Part shown: positions 7,044-13,914 of the stretch, piece by piece | Layout of the letters: each line of letters opens with the position of its first letter | Numbering within the stretch: the first letter of the stretch is position 1 | Source of the DNA: Spirochaetia bacterium | GTDB lineage: Bacteria > Spirochaetota > Spirochaetia > Treponematales > Breznakiellaceae | Reading direction: 5' to 3' | Length of the DNA: 13,914 nucleotides | Assembly (NCBI GenBank): GCA_025997675.1 | Contig: BNUX01000081.1 | Location: 1 to 13,914, forward strand | Position numbers and translations under genes: made by a program | Notes under the pieces: generated by a model | What the model was told of the DNA's origin: nothing | Databases searched by the model: none | The model's input: only the letters and a program-made list of their open reading frames with translations

Positions 7044-8237
7044 ATGGACGCCACCCGTAAATTAACGGTATCGGAGCTCACCGACCGGATACGTCAGACC
7101 CTGGAAAACTCCTTCGGCCCCCTGATTGTGGAGGGGGAGCTTTCCAACTGCCGGCCATCCAGCACGGGGCACCTCTACTTTACCCTCAAGGATGCGGGGG
7201 CGGCCATATCGGCGGTGATGTTCAAGAACCAGCTGCGGGGGCTTGGGTTTCAACCCCGGGACGGGATGCTCCTGCGGGTCCGGGGACATATTTCGGTCTA
7301 CGCCCAACGGGGCAGCTACCAGATTATCTGCGAGGAGATGGAAGAGGCCGGGGCCGGGGATATCCTTGCCCTCTTGGAGAAGCGGAAACGGGCGCTGGCG
7401 GCGGAGGGGCTCTTTGATGAGGCCCGGAAGAAGCCCATCCCCCGGTTTCCCGAAGTGGTTGGGGTGGTAAGTTCCCCCACCGGGGCGGCGCTCCGGGATA
7501 TCCTCAATATACTGAAGCGGCGGGCCGGGGGTATCGGGGTGCGTATCCTGCCCGCGCCGGTTCAGGGTGCGGAGGCGGCGGGGATTATCGCCCGGAGAAT
7601 CGAGCAGGCCAACCGGTGGAAGCTGGCGGATGTGCTTATCGTAGGCCGGGGCGGGGGTTCCCTGGAGGACCTGCTGCCCTTTTCGGAGGAGGTGGTGGTC
7701 CGGGCCATTGCCGCCTCGGCGATCCCCGTGGTGAGCGCCGTGGGACATGAGATTGACTGGGCGCTTTCGGACTTTGCGGCGGACCTCCGTGCCCCTACCC
7801 CATCGGCGGCGGCGGAACTGGTCAGCGCAAGCCGGGCGGAGGTGCTGGAAAGCGTGCGGCGGGCAGGGGTTTCTTTGCGGGAAACCATGGACACGCGGCT
7901 CGATAGGGCGCGGCTCCTTATCAAACCCTTTAGTATTGAGGATCTGGAATACCGCTTTCGGGGGATACTCCAGCCCCGGCTGGTGCGCTTTGACGACGCC
8001 AAAGAAGCCCTGCTTGCCAACCTTTCCGAGAGGATTGAAACGATGCGCCGCCGCGCCTGCCTGGCACGGGTAAACCTGGAGGCGGCCAATCCCCAGGCCA
8101 TTCTGGAACGGGGCTTTTCGGTGGTGCTCCGCGAAGCGACCGGGAAGGTGCTGCGGGCTGCCGGGGAAACCAAGAGCGGCGAGCGGCTTATCATACGCCC
8201 CCTTTCGGGGATTATCACCGCAGTAGTGGAGGAATGA
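7044..8237 (+). CDS. xseA: Exodeoxyribonuclease VII large subunit
   Basis: The 397-residue product is the large subunit of ExoVII, which with XseB degrades single-stranded DNA from both ends. The N-terminal OB-fold domain is seen at 6-100 (LTVSEL, then VEGELSN at 29-35 and GHLYFTLKD at 42-50). The catalytic domain follows, with PEVVGVVSSPTGAALRDI (136-153), VGRGGGSLEDLLPF (200-213) and SAVGHEIDWALSDFAADLRAP (231-251), all strongly conserved in the family. The C-terminus is a long helical region with RGFSVV near 350-370. Length is slightly short of the common 400-450. The start fits family alignments, and the promoter would give a leaderless transcript. Its stop overlaps the xseB start, which makes an xseA-xseB-mutL operon. 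Confidence 0.97.
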   Translation: MDATRKLTVSELTDRIRQTLENSFGPLIVEGELSNCRPSSTGHLYFTLKDAGAAISAVMFKNQLRGLGFQPRDGMLLRVRGHISVYAQRGSYQIICEEMEEAGAGDILALLEKRKRALAAEGLFDEARKKPIPRFPEVVGVVSSPTGAALRDILNILKRRAGGIGVRILPAPVQGAEAAGIIARRIEQANRWKLADVLIVGRGGGSLEDLLPFSEEVVVRAIAASAIPVVSAVGHEIDWALSDFAADLRAPTPSAAAELVSASRAEVLESVRRAGVSLRETMDTRLDRARLLIKPFSIEDLEYRFRGILQPRLVRFDDAKEALLANLSERIETMRRRACLARVNLEAANPQAILERGFSVVLREATGKVLRAAGETKSGERLIIRPLSGIITAVVEE

Positions 8238-8488
8238 TGAAAAACTTTGAGGAACGGCTGGAACGGCTGGAAGAACTGGGCGAAAAAATCCGCAAGCCGG
8301 ATATTCCCCTGGACGATGCCCTAAAGGCTTTTGAGGAGGGGATCAAACTGGCCCGCTCCCTGGAGAAGGACCTGGAAAAAGTGGAAAGCCGTATCGAAGT
8401 GCTGATGAACGGCCCCGAGGAAGGTGACCCAAAGTCCCCTGATAGTAAGTCCCGGCCTGAACTGGGCCTCTTTGACGACGAGGTGTAA
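8234..8488 (+). CDS. xseB: Exodeoxyribonuclease VII small subunit
   Basis: This 84-residue protein has the XseB pattern: FEERLERLEELGEKI, then PDIPLDDALKAFEEGIKLA and a coiled-coil LEKDLEKVESRIEVL, forming the helical hairpins that decorate the XseA stalk. The tail after residue 58 is charged and not conserved. Two consecutive ATG codons (8234 and 8237) are possible. GGAGG at 8228-8232 is too close to the first, so the second may be the real start, one residue shorter. The first overlaps the xseA stop by 4 nt (ATGA), the second by 1 nt. Confidence 0.95.
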   Translation: MMKNFEERLERLEELGEKIRKPDIPLDDALKAFEEGIKLARSLEKDLEKVESRIEVLMNGPEEGDPKSPDSKSRPELGLFDDEV

Positions 8489-8489
8489 C

Positions 8490-10268
8490 ATGGACACCGG
8501 GACCAGAGTCCGCGTACTGCCCCCGGAGGAGGCCCGGAAAATAGCCGCCGGCGAGGTGGTGGACCGGCCCGCCGCCCTGGTCCGGGAATTTCTTGACAAC
8601 GCCATCGACGCCGGGGGAACCACCATTGAGCTGATTATCGACGGCGGGGGCATCCGCCGCACCGAAGTGCTGGACGACGGGAGCGGCATGGGCCGGGAGG
8701 ACCTGGCCCTCTGCTGGCAGACCCACGCCACCAGCAAGATCCGCTCATTGGATGACCTCCTCAGTTCGGAAACATTGGGCTTCCGGGGGGAGGCTCTGGC
8801 GGCGGCGGCGGCGGTTTCCCGGCTGGAAATCCTCACCAGTACCGACGGCAGAGAGGCGTGGCGGCTTACGGTGGGGCCGGCGGGTATTGGACATGGGGCC
8901 GAAGAATACCGTATAGAGCAGTTCCGCCGGGCCAAGGGGACCAGCGTCCGCGCCCTGGGGCTTTTCGATACCATCCCCGCCCGTAAACGGTTCCTCAAAC
9001 GGGAGGGAAGCGAGGCAGCCCTCTGCCGGCAGATATTTATCGAAAAGGCTTTGGCCTTTTATACGCTAAACTTCCGCTTTACCCAGGACGCCCAGCTCAA
9101 GCTTTTTCTCCGCTCCGTTTCAAGCCGGAAGGAACGGTTCGCCGACGCCCTGGACATATCAGTCCGATTCCTCCACGAGATAAACGCCCAGGGTGAGGGC
9201 TTTAGCGTTGCTATCGTGATGGGGGGGCCCGAGTTATTCCGCAATGACCGGCGGCAGCAGTATATCTTTGCCAACGGCAGGAGGATACAGGATTACTCAA
9301 TGCACCAGGCCCTGGAATACGGGACCCAGGGCTGGTTTCCCAATGGAAGTCACCCGGTGGGGGCGGTGTATATTGATATCGATCCCTCCCTGGCGGATTT
9401 TAACATCCATCCGGCAAAACGGGAGGTCCGGTTCAAGGACGGCGGGATGATCCATCACTGCATAACTTCTGCGCTGCGGAATTATATGCACCACCGGAAT
9501 CTGGCATCCCAGGGAAGCCCCACCGGAGGACAGGGCGCCCTGCCCTACCCGGCTTCGTCATCGGACACTAAGGTGTCTAATAGTATTACTGCGGCAATGG
9601 CTATGGAGGCGCTGCTGGAACAGCCGCCGGACGACCGCAGACCGGGTGATTATGCGGACATAGGTCCGGCGGACATAGGTCCGTATGAGGCGGCGGAACC
9701 CGGAGCGGCCTATGACGGCAGTGCAGTAAGACTGCGGTTTGCGGGGCGGATATTTAAGCTTTTCCTTTTAGCGGAACTGGGGGAAAAGCTTTTCATCATC
9801 GATCAGCACGCCGCCCACGAGCGTATCCTCTACGAAAAGTTCCTCAGCAAACCTATCCCCACACAGGAACTGCTGATCCCCATACCCTTCTCCACCGAAA
9901 GTGAGGACGATGATGTATTCCTCGCCTCCCACCGGGAGGAACTGAAAAAACTGGGGATCGATATTAGGGGTGACCGTGATGGCGCCTGGATCATTGAAGC
10001 CCTGCCCTCAGGCTGGCAATTAGGGGACGGGGAGACCGTGAAGGAGATCCTCAACCTGAAGGCCGCAAAACAAAACCTGGCGGAACACTGGGCCGCCACC
10101 CTCGCCTGCCACGGCGCGATAAAAGACGGGGACTACCTGGACGATACCGCCGCACAGAAATTGATCGAGGCCGCTCTGGTTTTGCAGGTTCCTCGCTGCC
10201 CCCACGGGAGGCCCCTCTGGGTTGAAGTGAGCAGGGAGGATCTGTTCCGGGGAGTACAGCGGACTTAG
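8490..10268 (+). CDS. mutL: DNA mismatch repair protein MutL with endonuclease motif
   Basis: The 592-residue protein has the GHKL ATPase domain: [11 protein letters not shown] at 32-42 with catalytic Glu33 kept, LDDGSGM at 61-67 and LGFRGEAL at 96-103. The [13 protein letters not shown] block closes the N-terminal half. A variable linker (about 340-415) includes a duplicated ADIGP segment. The C-terminal domain carries [12 protein letters not shown] starting at residue 438, the metal-binding endonuclease motif, and CPHGRP at 570-575, the zinc-site motif. This is therefore the nicking type of MutL found in bacteria without MutH. The open frame extends 22 codons upstream, but ATG 8490 matches homologues, follows the xseB stop by 1 nt and has GAGGTG in front. 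The stop overlaps the convergent sigma gene by 4 nt. No mutS is in the window. Confidence 0.97.
   Translation: MDTGTRVRVLPPEEARKIAAGEVVDRPAALVREFLDNAIDAGGTTIELIIDGGGIRRTEVLDDGSGMGREDLALCWQTHATSKIRSLDDLLSSETLGFRGEALAAAAAVSRLEILTSTDGREAWRLTVGPAGIGHGAEEYRIEQFRRAKGTSVRALGLFDTIPARKRFLKREGSEAALCRQIFIEKALAFYTLNFRFTQDAQLKLFLRSVSSRKERFADALDISVRFLHEINAQGEGFSVAIVMGGPELFRNDRRQQYIFANGRRIQDYSMHQALEYGTQGWFPNGSHPVGAVYIDIDPSLADFNIHPAKREVRFKDGGMIHHCITSALRNYMHHRNLASQGSPTGGQGALPYPASSSDTKVSNSITAAMAMEALLEQPPDDRRPGDYADIGPADIGPYEAAEPGAAYDGSAVRLRFAGRIFKLFLLAELGEKLFIIDQHAAHERILYEKFLSKPIPTQELLIPIPFSTESEDDDVFLASHREELKKLGIDIRGDRDGAWIIEALPSGWQLGDGETVKEILNLKAAKQNLAEHWAATLACHGAIKDGDYLDDTAAQKLIEAALVLQVPRCPHGRPLWVEVSREDLFRGVQRT
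9654..9683 (+). repeat. Two tandem 15-bp copies inside the mutL linker
   Basis: GCGGACATAGGTCCG occurs twice back to back (9654-9668 and 9669-9683), in frame, giving [10 protein letters not shown] in the flexible linker between the MutL domains. Being a multiple of three, gain or loss of a copy would not break the gene. Confidence 0.85.
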
Positions 10269-11233
10269 GGGTTTTCCTTTAATTCCTGGAGCTGTTTGAG
10301 GTTCCGCAGTTTGAATGTAGCCTTTTCCTGGATTTGCCGGACCCGCTCACGGGTAATACCCAGGATCTTACCGGTTTCTTCCAGGGTCAGGGGCCCCTCC
10401 CCGGCAAGCCCGAAACGGAGCTGGATGATTTTCATTTCCCGTTCCGACAGGTTGGAGAGGATGCGCTCCATGGTTTCCTGGAGGGTCACGGAGAAGACCC
10501 GCTCGAAGGGCTCCTGCATGGTATCGTCCTTGATGAGCTCCGCCAGCCGGGTAAGGTTGCCGTTGTCCACGATGGTGTCAAGGCTGGTGGTTTCCTGGGT
10601 AAGCTTGACAATCTCCTTGACCTTGTGGAGGGGAAGGCCAAGGTATTCCGAAAGCTCCGCGTTGCTGGGGTCCCTGCCAAAATCCTGGGTCAACTGCTTG
10701 GCTACAAAATAGCATTTTTTTATGGTATTCAGCATATGTATGGGGATACGGATAACCCGGCCCTTATCGGCGATACTTTTGGTGATAGCCTGCCTAATCC
10801 ACCAGGTACCGTAGGTGGAGAAGCGGCAGCCCCGGGTATAGTCGAACCGTTCCACCGCCTCAATAAGCCCGATATTGCCCTCGTCGATCAGGTCCAGCAG
10901 GGAAAGCCCCCGGTGCTGGTAGTTTTTGGCAATAGAAACCACCAGCCGCAGGTTGGCATTGATCAGGCGGTTTTTATAGAGCCGGAGGGATTCTTCCAGG
11001 CCGGATCGTTCTTCGGACTCCGCTTCCAATTCTCGGATCCTTGCGCGGGTATTCACGATCGCGGCGCCTATGGTCTGTTCTTCCTGCACCTTTAAGAGGG
11101 GGAATTTGGAAATCTGCCCGAAGTAAAGCGCAAGAGGGTCCGTTTCTTTCGTGGGCTTTGACTTTTTTACGGTCTTTTGTAATCCGGGATTCGTCATTTT
11201 TTTCTCTCTTTTTTGTACTGTTTTTGTCATCAT
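10265..11233 (-). CDS. Group-2 sigma-70 family factor (RpoD/RpoS-like)
   Basis: The 322-residue protein is a primary-like sigma factor without a long region 1.1. Region 1.2 is [16 protein letters not shown] (32-47). Regions 2.1-2.4 run from about 88 to 160, with [36 protein letters not shown] and [13 protein letters not shown]. Region 3 covers about 165-245, and region 4 (250-315) has the helix-turn-helix [20 protein letters not shown] that reads the -35 box. Length and content fit alternative RpoS-like factors rather than the housekeeping RpoD, which is usually much longer in spirochaetes. It lies 35 nt behind the LysM gene on the same strand, so the two are probably co-transcribed. The chosen ATG has GGTGAT just in front; ATG at 11230 or 11197 is also possible. 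Which genes it controls cannot be seen. Confidence 0.93.
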   Translation of the reverse strand: MMTKTVQKREKKMTNPGLQKTVKKSKPTKETDPLALYFGQISKFPLLKVQEEQTIGAAIVNTRARIRELEAESEERSGLEESLRLYKNRLINANLRLVVSIAKNYQHRGLSLLDLIDEGNIGLIEAVERFDYTRGCRFSTYGTWWIRQAITKSIADKGRVIRIPIHMLNTIKKCYFVAKQLTQDFGRDPSNAELSEYLGLPLHKVKEIVKLTQETTSLDTIVDNGNLTRLAELIKDDTMQEPFERVFSVTLQETMERILSNLSEREMKIIQLRFGLAGEGPLTLEETGKILGITRERVRQIQEKATFKLRNLKQLQELKENP

Positions 11234-11268
11234 ATCACCTTTTTTTTGATCTTCACTATTCGCCGGAC

Positions 11269-12183
11269 CTATGTACGGGGGGCAAGGGCGGGATCCATTG
11301 ACACACTGTTCCGGTATACCAGAAAGAATAGCTGGGGTTTCTCCGACAGCGCATCCATGCCCAATCGTCCCAATTCCGTTCCCGAGTTGACCCGGTCGCC
11401 CTCCCGTACGGACAGGCTTTCACAACCGCCGTACACATACAAATACCCTCCGGTAACCTGAATTATCGCCACCTTCCCAAAGCCCCGATAAGGCCCGGTG
11501 GATATTACCACCCCCTGGGTCAGGCTCTTTACCGGCTCATTCCGTTCCCCCATAAGGACCACCCCGTTTAACTTCCCGGTCATATAAGCCATTTCCCGGG
11601 CCAGGATCGGCCAGGGCACGGATTGGTCAAGGGCCCGACTCACGGTGGCACGAACGTCATAGGCAGAAATAGTTTCCGGGGCAGAAACCATCAACGCCGG
11701 ATTCTGCGCATCAGGGGGGGGGCTGTTTTCGATTTCCTCTTTCAGAGCAGGGGGAAGTACCGCTATGGCCGGGCCGATCCGGGGTATCTTCAAACGCTCC
11801 CCTATTTTCACTTTATAATTTTCAGAACGGTTATTGGCCGAGCAGAGGGCTTGAACAGAAATCCCGTATTGCCTGGCTATCCCGTAGAGGGTTTCCCCGG
11901 ACTTCACCTCGTGATCCACCAGGGTTTGCCGCTTGGAGGAAGCGGAAATGGGTGTCAAAGGGCCGGGGATACGTATCTTCTGTCCGGCCTGAATACGCCC
12001 TGCATCCTTAATGCCATTGAGATCCAAAATATCCTGAGAACTCACTCCAAAGGTTCGGGCTAATGAATAGATGGTATCCCCCTTTTGGATAACATGAACC
12101 TTTTCATCCGCAGCCGCCGGAGCCGCAAATGCTAATGCATCGACCACTAATATCAGCCATAAAAAACGGGAACGAAGTTTCAT
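11269..12183 (-). CDS. Secreted protein with two LysM domains and a degenerate LytM (M23-like) domain
   Basis: From ATG 12183 the product has 304 residues and a clear signal peptide: basic KLRSR, a hydrophobic core [16 protein letters not shown], and a cut after AAA at about residue 25. LysM domains at about 29-73 and 91-134 ([23 protein letters not shown], each ending KIRIP/LKIP) should bind peptidoglycan. Residues 206-298 have the LytM fold pattern ([24 protein letters not shown]), but the catalytic residues are missing: no HxxxD before the first strand, and the usual HLHFE is QLFFLV at 284-289. It is therefore probably a non-enzymatic regulator of cell-wall hydrolases, like NlpD or EnvC. 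The frame extends 62 codons upstream; the signal peptide decides against this. It precedes the sigma gene. Confidence 0.88.
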   Translation of the reverse strand: MKLRSRFLWLILVVDALAFAAPAAADEKVHVIQKGDTIYSLARTFGVSSQDILDLNGIKDAGRIQAGQKIRIPGPLTPISASSKRQTLVDHEVKSGETLYGIARQYGISVQALCSANNRSENYKVKIGERLKIPRIGPAIAVLPPALKEEIENSPPPDAQNPALMVSAPETISAYDVRATVSRALDQSVPWPILAREMAYMTGKLNGVVLMGERNEPVKSLTQGVVISTGPYRGFGKVAIIQVTGGYLYVYGGCESLSVREGDRVNSGTELGRLGMDALSEKPQLFFLVYRNSVSMDPALAPRT

Positions 12184-12233
12184 TTGTCCAATATCGGCAG
12201 ATTCATCGTTTTTTATAACTGTCTCCATATAAA

Positions 12234-12262
12234 TATATACCGTTTTCAACGGTAAATTCCAA
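12234..12262 (-). promoter_or_regulatory. Promoter of the LysM-sigma operon with internal palindrome
   Basis: On the minus strand TTGGAA (12262-12257), a 17-bp spacer and TATATA (12239-12234) form a sigma-70-type promoter. The 17-nt inverted repeat TACCGTT-TTC-AACGGTA (12238-12254) fills the spacer, a position where a repressor or activator would act. The predicted start near 12227 gives a leader of about 44 nt before ATG 12183. Confidence 0.5.
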
Positions 12263-12290
12263 GCTGGTTTTCCTGAAAACCTCACTATTT

Positions 12291-12299
12291 TGGTAAAAT
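12291..12299 (+). promoter_or_regulatory. Possible extended -10 promoter of the CYTH gene
   Basis: TGGTAAAAT resembles an extended -10 element, with no good -35. It would start transcription about 35 nt before the ATG. The ribosome site AAGGAG at 12328-12333 sits 6 nt before ATG 12340. Confidence 0.35.
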
Positions 12300-12339
12300 A
12301 TAACCGGATTTTTCCGTTAATAACCATAAGGAGTATCCT

Positions 12340-12909
12340 ATGGCAATGGAAATAGAACTGAAGGCCCATGTGGGAGACCCGGAGGCCCTGAAGGCCGCAA
12401 TCTCCCTTCTTACCGGTTGCGTGCCCCTTTCCTTTGAAAAGGACGACTGCTACTGGGCCGCTTTGGACTGCGTTCCCAAGTCGGGGGTGCGCCTCCGCCG
12501 GGAAAGCCTCCGGCGCCCCGACGGCGGGGCGGAAGAAAAGGTCCTGGTAACGTATAAGGCTAAGGAAGTCCGTGAGGGAATTGAAATAAACGACGAACGG
12601 GAATTCACGGTTTCCGATGGCGATATCTTCGGGGAACTGCTAAAACGGCTGGGGCTTGAACCGGGGGTACGGAAGCACAAGCGGGGTTGGGCCTGGACAT
12701 GCGGGAATATCTACGCGGAACTCGCCGAAGTATCGGGCAGTACCCGTAACCTGGGCTGGTTCCTGGAACTGGAAATACTGGCGGAGGAGGCGGGGACCGA
12801 AACCGTAGCGGCAGCGCGGGGGGAATTGCTTGGGTTGCTGGAGAGGCTTAAGGTGGGGAGGGAGTGTATTGAGGAGCGGTATTATGCGGAGATGCTGGGT
12901 GAGCAATAG
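12340..12909 (+). CDS. CYTH domain protein (class IV adenylate cyclase / thiamine triphosphatase-like)
   Basis: This 189-residue single-domain protein begins MAMEIELKA, the ExExK signature (Glu4, Glu6, Lys8) of the CYTH tunnel fold that binds triphosphates. The rest of the tunnel pattern follows: basic GVRLRRES near 49-56, KVLVTYKAKE near 66-75, EREFTV near 86-91, KHKRGWAW near 111-118 and, late in the protein, WFLELEIL, with acidic residues for metal binding. Members make cAMP, hydrolyse thiamine triphosphate or act on inorganic triphosphate; the sequence alone does not choose between these. A strong AAGGAG supports the start. It is transcribed divergently from the LysM gene and stands alone. 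Confidence 0.88.
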   Translation: MAMEIELKAHVGDPEALKAAISLLTGCVPLSFEKDDCYWAALDCVPKSGVRLRRESLRRPDGGAEEKVLVTYKAKEVREGIEINDEREFTVSDGDIFGELLKRLGLEPGVRKHKRGWAWTCGNIYAELAEVSGSTRNLGWFLELEILAEEAGTETVAAARGELLGLLERLKVGRECIEERYYAEMLGEQ

Positions 12910-12933
12910 CGTGACTAATTTTTTCCCGTTTCC

Positions 12934-12962
12934 TTGACTTTTTACCGTCAATGGTATATACT
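12934..12962 (+). promoter_or_regulatory. Promoter of vapBC
   Basis: TTGACT (12934-12939), a 17-bp spacer and TATACT (12957-12962) match the sigma-70 consensus at 5 of 6 positions in each box. It lies 24 nt after the CYTH stop, so vapBC has its own promoter. Confidence 0.75.
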
Positions 12963-12976
12963 CTTGATAGTACCAT
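12951..12976 (+). promoter_or_regulatory. Operator-like inverted repeat over the vapBC -10 box
   Basis: ATGGTA (12951-12956) and TACCAT (12971-12976) are perfect inverted arms 14 nt apart that enclose the -10 box and start site. VapB antitoxins usually bind such sites with VapC to repress their own operon, so this is the likely autoregulatory site. Confidence 0.5.
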
Positions 12977-12993
12977 CGCAATGGAGGATAAAC

Positions 12994-13218
12994 GTGACTG
13001 TCGCAAAAGTTTTCACCAATGGCCGTTCCCAGGCTATACGTCTTCCTAAGGAATTCCGGGTAAATACTGATGAAGTTTATATTACCAGTGAGGAGGATCG
13101 GTTAATAATTGTCCCAAAGCCAACCATAACCTGGGCTGAATTTTTCAATACCGATCCCTGCCCTGACTTTACGATTAAAAGGGATATGGCGCCCCCGCAG
13201 GAACGGGAAGGTTTTTGA
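12994..13218 (+). CDS. vapB: VapB-type antitoxin (AbrB/SpoVT-like)
   Basis: The 74-residue protein starts at GTG 12994, with GGAGG at 12983-12987 six bases upstream. The N-terminal half (VAKVFTNGRSQAIRLPKEFRV, then VYITSEEDRLIIVPK) is the swapped-hairpin AbrB-like DNA-binding domain, with the NGRSQAIRLPKEF signature of VapB. The C-terminal tail from about residue 45 would wrap and block the toxin. Reading further upstream would run through the promoter, so the GTG start is preferred. Its stop overlaps the vapC ATG by 1 nt (TGATG). Confidence 0.92.
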   Translation: MTVAKVFTNGRSQAIRLPKEFRVNTDEVYITSEEDRLIIVPKPTITWAEFFNTDPCPDFTIKRDMAPPQEREGF

Positions 13219-13616
13219 TGGGCCTCTATATGCTGGATACGGATATCTCCAGCTATCTCATAAATGAAAACAATAAAAATGCGGCCAGGAATTTTCAAAA
13301 ACACGAAAAGGATACTATTTGTATTAGCTCAGTAACCTATGCGGAGATTAAGTTTGGCGCGTTAAACAGAAAATCTCAAAATCTCCACATCAGGATAAAA
13401 AATTTTATGAGTCTTGTTAAAATCATTGACTTTGGGAAAGCTGCCGCCGATGAATACGCCCTATTAAGAGTCTTTCTAAACAGCAGAGGAACCCCTGTCG
13501 GAAACATGGATATGTTAATCGCCGCCACGGCAAAAGCCTCCGGCGCCGTCCTTGTTACCAATAACGAAAAACACTTTTCATTAGTACCGGATCTTGTCGT
13601 GGAAAACTGGTGTTAA
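13218..13616 (+). CDS. vapC: VapC-type PIN domain ribonuclease toxin
   Basis: The 132-residue protein has the PIN-domain order: YMLDTD (Asp7, Asp9), SVTYAEIKFGAL with Glu43, NMDMLIAATA with Asp98, and VLVTNNEKHF near 111-120. VapC toxins cut tRNA or rRNA when freed from VapB. ATG 13218 is preferred over a TTG three bases earlier because it shares its A with the vapB stop, and GGGAAGG lies just in front. The gene is visibly more AT-rich than the repair and glycan genes, which suggests horizontal arrival as a cassette. Bases 13374-13449 reappear inverted at the right end of the window. Confidence 0.94.
   Translation: MGLYMLDTDISSYLINENNKNAARNFQKHEKDTICISSVTYAEIKFGALNRKSQNLHIRIKNFMSLVKIIDFGKAAADEYALLRVFLNSRGTPVGNMDMLIAATAKASGAVLVTNNEKHFSLVPDLVVENWC
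13374..13449 (+). repeat. Left arm of a 76-bp perfect inverted repeat (inside vapC)
   Basis: These 76 bases of vapC (about codons 53-78) are repeated exactly in reverse complement at 13839-13914. This arm is the original, since it lies in an intact, in-frame vapC. Confidence 0.95.
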
Positions 13617-13644
13617 TTCCGAGGAAATTGTGCTGCGCGGAGAA

Positions 13645-13673
13645 TTGAACACACCCCCTTCTCCTGCTATACT
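13645..13673 (+). promoter_or_regulatory. Promoter of the dCMP deaminase gene
   Basis: TTGAAC (13645-13650), a 17-bp spacer and TATACT (13668-13673) preceded by TGC, an extended -10. AAGGAG at 13680-13685 and ATG at 13691 follow at normal distances. Confidence 0.7.
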
Positions 13674-13690
13674 AAGCACAAGGAGACGCC

Positions 13691-13912
13691 ATGCCGGAAT
13701 ATCAAAGGCCCAGCTGGGATGAATACTTTATGGAGGTCTGTGACGCCATTGCAAAACGGGCAACCTGCGACCGGGGCCGTTCCGGCTGCGTCATTGCCAA
13801 GGACCATCAGATTCTGGTAACCGGCTATGTGGGCGCTCCGGCGGCAGCTTTCCCAAAGTCAATGATTTTAACAAGACTCATAAAATTTTTTATCCTGATG
13901 TGGAGATTTTGA
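13691..13912 (+). CDS. dCMP deaminase family protein, broken after about 51 codons
   Basis: The first 51 residues match the N-terminus of deoxycytidylate/ComEB-type deaminases: RPSWDEYFMEVCDAIAKRAT, CDRGRSGCVIAKD and ILVTGYVGAPA. These zinc enzymes convert dCMP to dUMP for thymidylate synthesis. In the family the next residues are a glycine followed shortly by the zinc-binding HC motif. Here the frame instead enters the inverted vapC copy at 13839-13844 and ends in FPKSMILTRLIKFFILMWRF, which is antisense vapC translation. The zinc ligands and the whole catalytic half are therefore missing. The true gene probably continues past a false junction. Its promoter and ribosome site look normal, so the start is sound and only the end is suspect. 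Confidence 0.8.
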   Translation: MPEYQRPSWDEYFMEVCDAIAKRATCDRGRSGCVIAKDHQILVTGYVGAPAAAFPKSMILTRLIKFFILMWRF

Positions 13913-13914
13913 GA
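13839..13914 (-). repeat. Right arm of the 76-bp inverted repeat at the window end
   Basis: Exact reverse complement of 13374-13449. It begins at CGGCGG, a sextet that would also fit the expected deaminase sequence, and runs to the very last base. This is the likely chimeric part of the window. Confidence 0.95.

Noticed and set aside
8321..8998. Long minus-strand frame across xseB and mutL
   Set aside because: Serine- and arginine-rich antisense translation of GC-rich coding DNA; the plus-strand genes have clear family motifs.
10334..11095. 253-residue plus-strand frame across the sigma gene
   Set aside because: Antisense reading of a well-conserved sigma-70 gene; no domain pattern of its own.
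12184..12369. 62-residue N-terminal extension of the LysM protein
   Set aside because: It would cross the promoter and palindrome and bury a textbook signal peptide; ATG 12183 is better.

Overview
The window looks like a chromosomal piece from a spirochaete, most likely a GC-rich Treponema or a related termite-gut or environmental lineage. The strongest clue is a 499-residue protein that joins an N-terminal nucleotidyltransferase-like region to a radical SAM/SPASM half, the layout of the spirochaete-restricted 'spiro-SPASM' family. The gene style (very GC-rich codons, overlapping genes, xseA-xseB-mutL together) fits but does not prove this. Species cannot be named from the sequence alone.

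Layout. (1) Positions 1-5717, minus strand: a tightly packed operon read right to left. It contains spiro-SPASM, a GT-A-like glycosyltransferase, an SpsF-type cytidylyltransferase, a fusion of a PseG/SpsG-like domain with a zinc-ribbon methyltransferase, and an ATP-grasp protein cut by the left edge. Every junction is a short overlap, so translation is probably coupled. Together they look like a pathway for making and decorating an activated surface or flagellar sugar of the nonulosonic-acid type; the product is not known. (2) 5718-6217: a non-coding stretch holding about ten and a half tandem copies of a 23-bp repeat, then a GC-rich tract with a possible coding remnant. (3) 6218-6957, minus: a UPF0175 antitoxin and DUF3368 PIN-type toxin pair. 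(4) 7044-10268, plus: xseA, xseB and mutL (DNA repair), driven by an extended -10 promoter that would give a leaderless or nearly leaderless xseA message. (5) 10265-12183, minus: a secreted protein with two LysM domains and a catalytically degenerate LytM domain, followed by a group-2 sigma-70 factor. This echoes the nlpD-rpoS pair of proteobacteria. The sigma gene and mutL overlap tail to tail by 4 nt. (6) 12340-12909, plus: a CYTH-domain protein, divergent from the LysM gene across a region with a palindrome inside a promoter. (7) 12994-13616, plus: a VapBC toxin-antitoxin pair with a good promoter and an operator-like inverted repeat. (8) 13691 to the end: the first 50 or so codons of a dCMP deaminase gene.

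The last 76 bases are an exact reverse-complement copy of an internal part of vapC. They break the deaminase gene just before its zinc-binding motif. The junction has up to 6 bp of microhomology, and the window stops where the copy stops. This looks more like an amplification or assembly chimera at a contig end than real genome structure, so the deaminase tail should not be trusted.

No rRNA, tRNA, CRISPR array, riboswitch or convincing intrinsic terminator was seen. No intact transposase gene is present.
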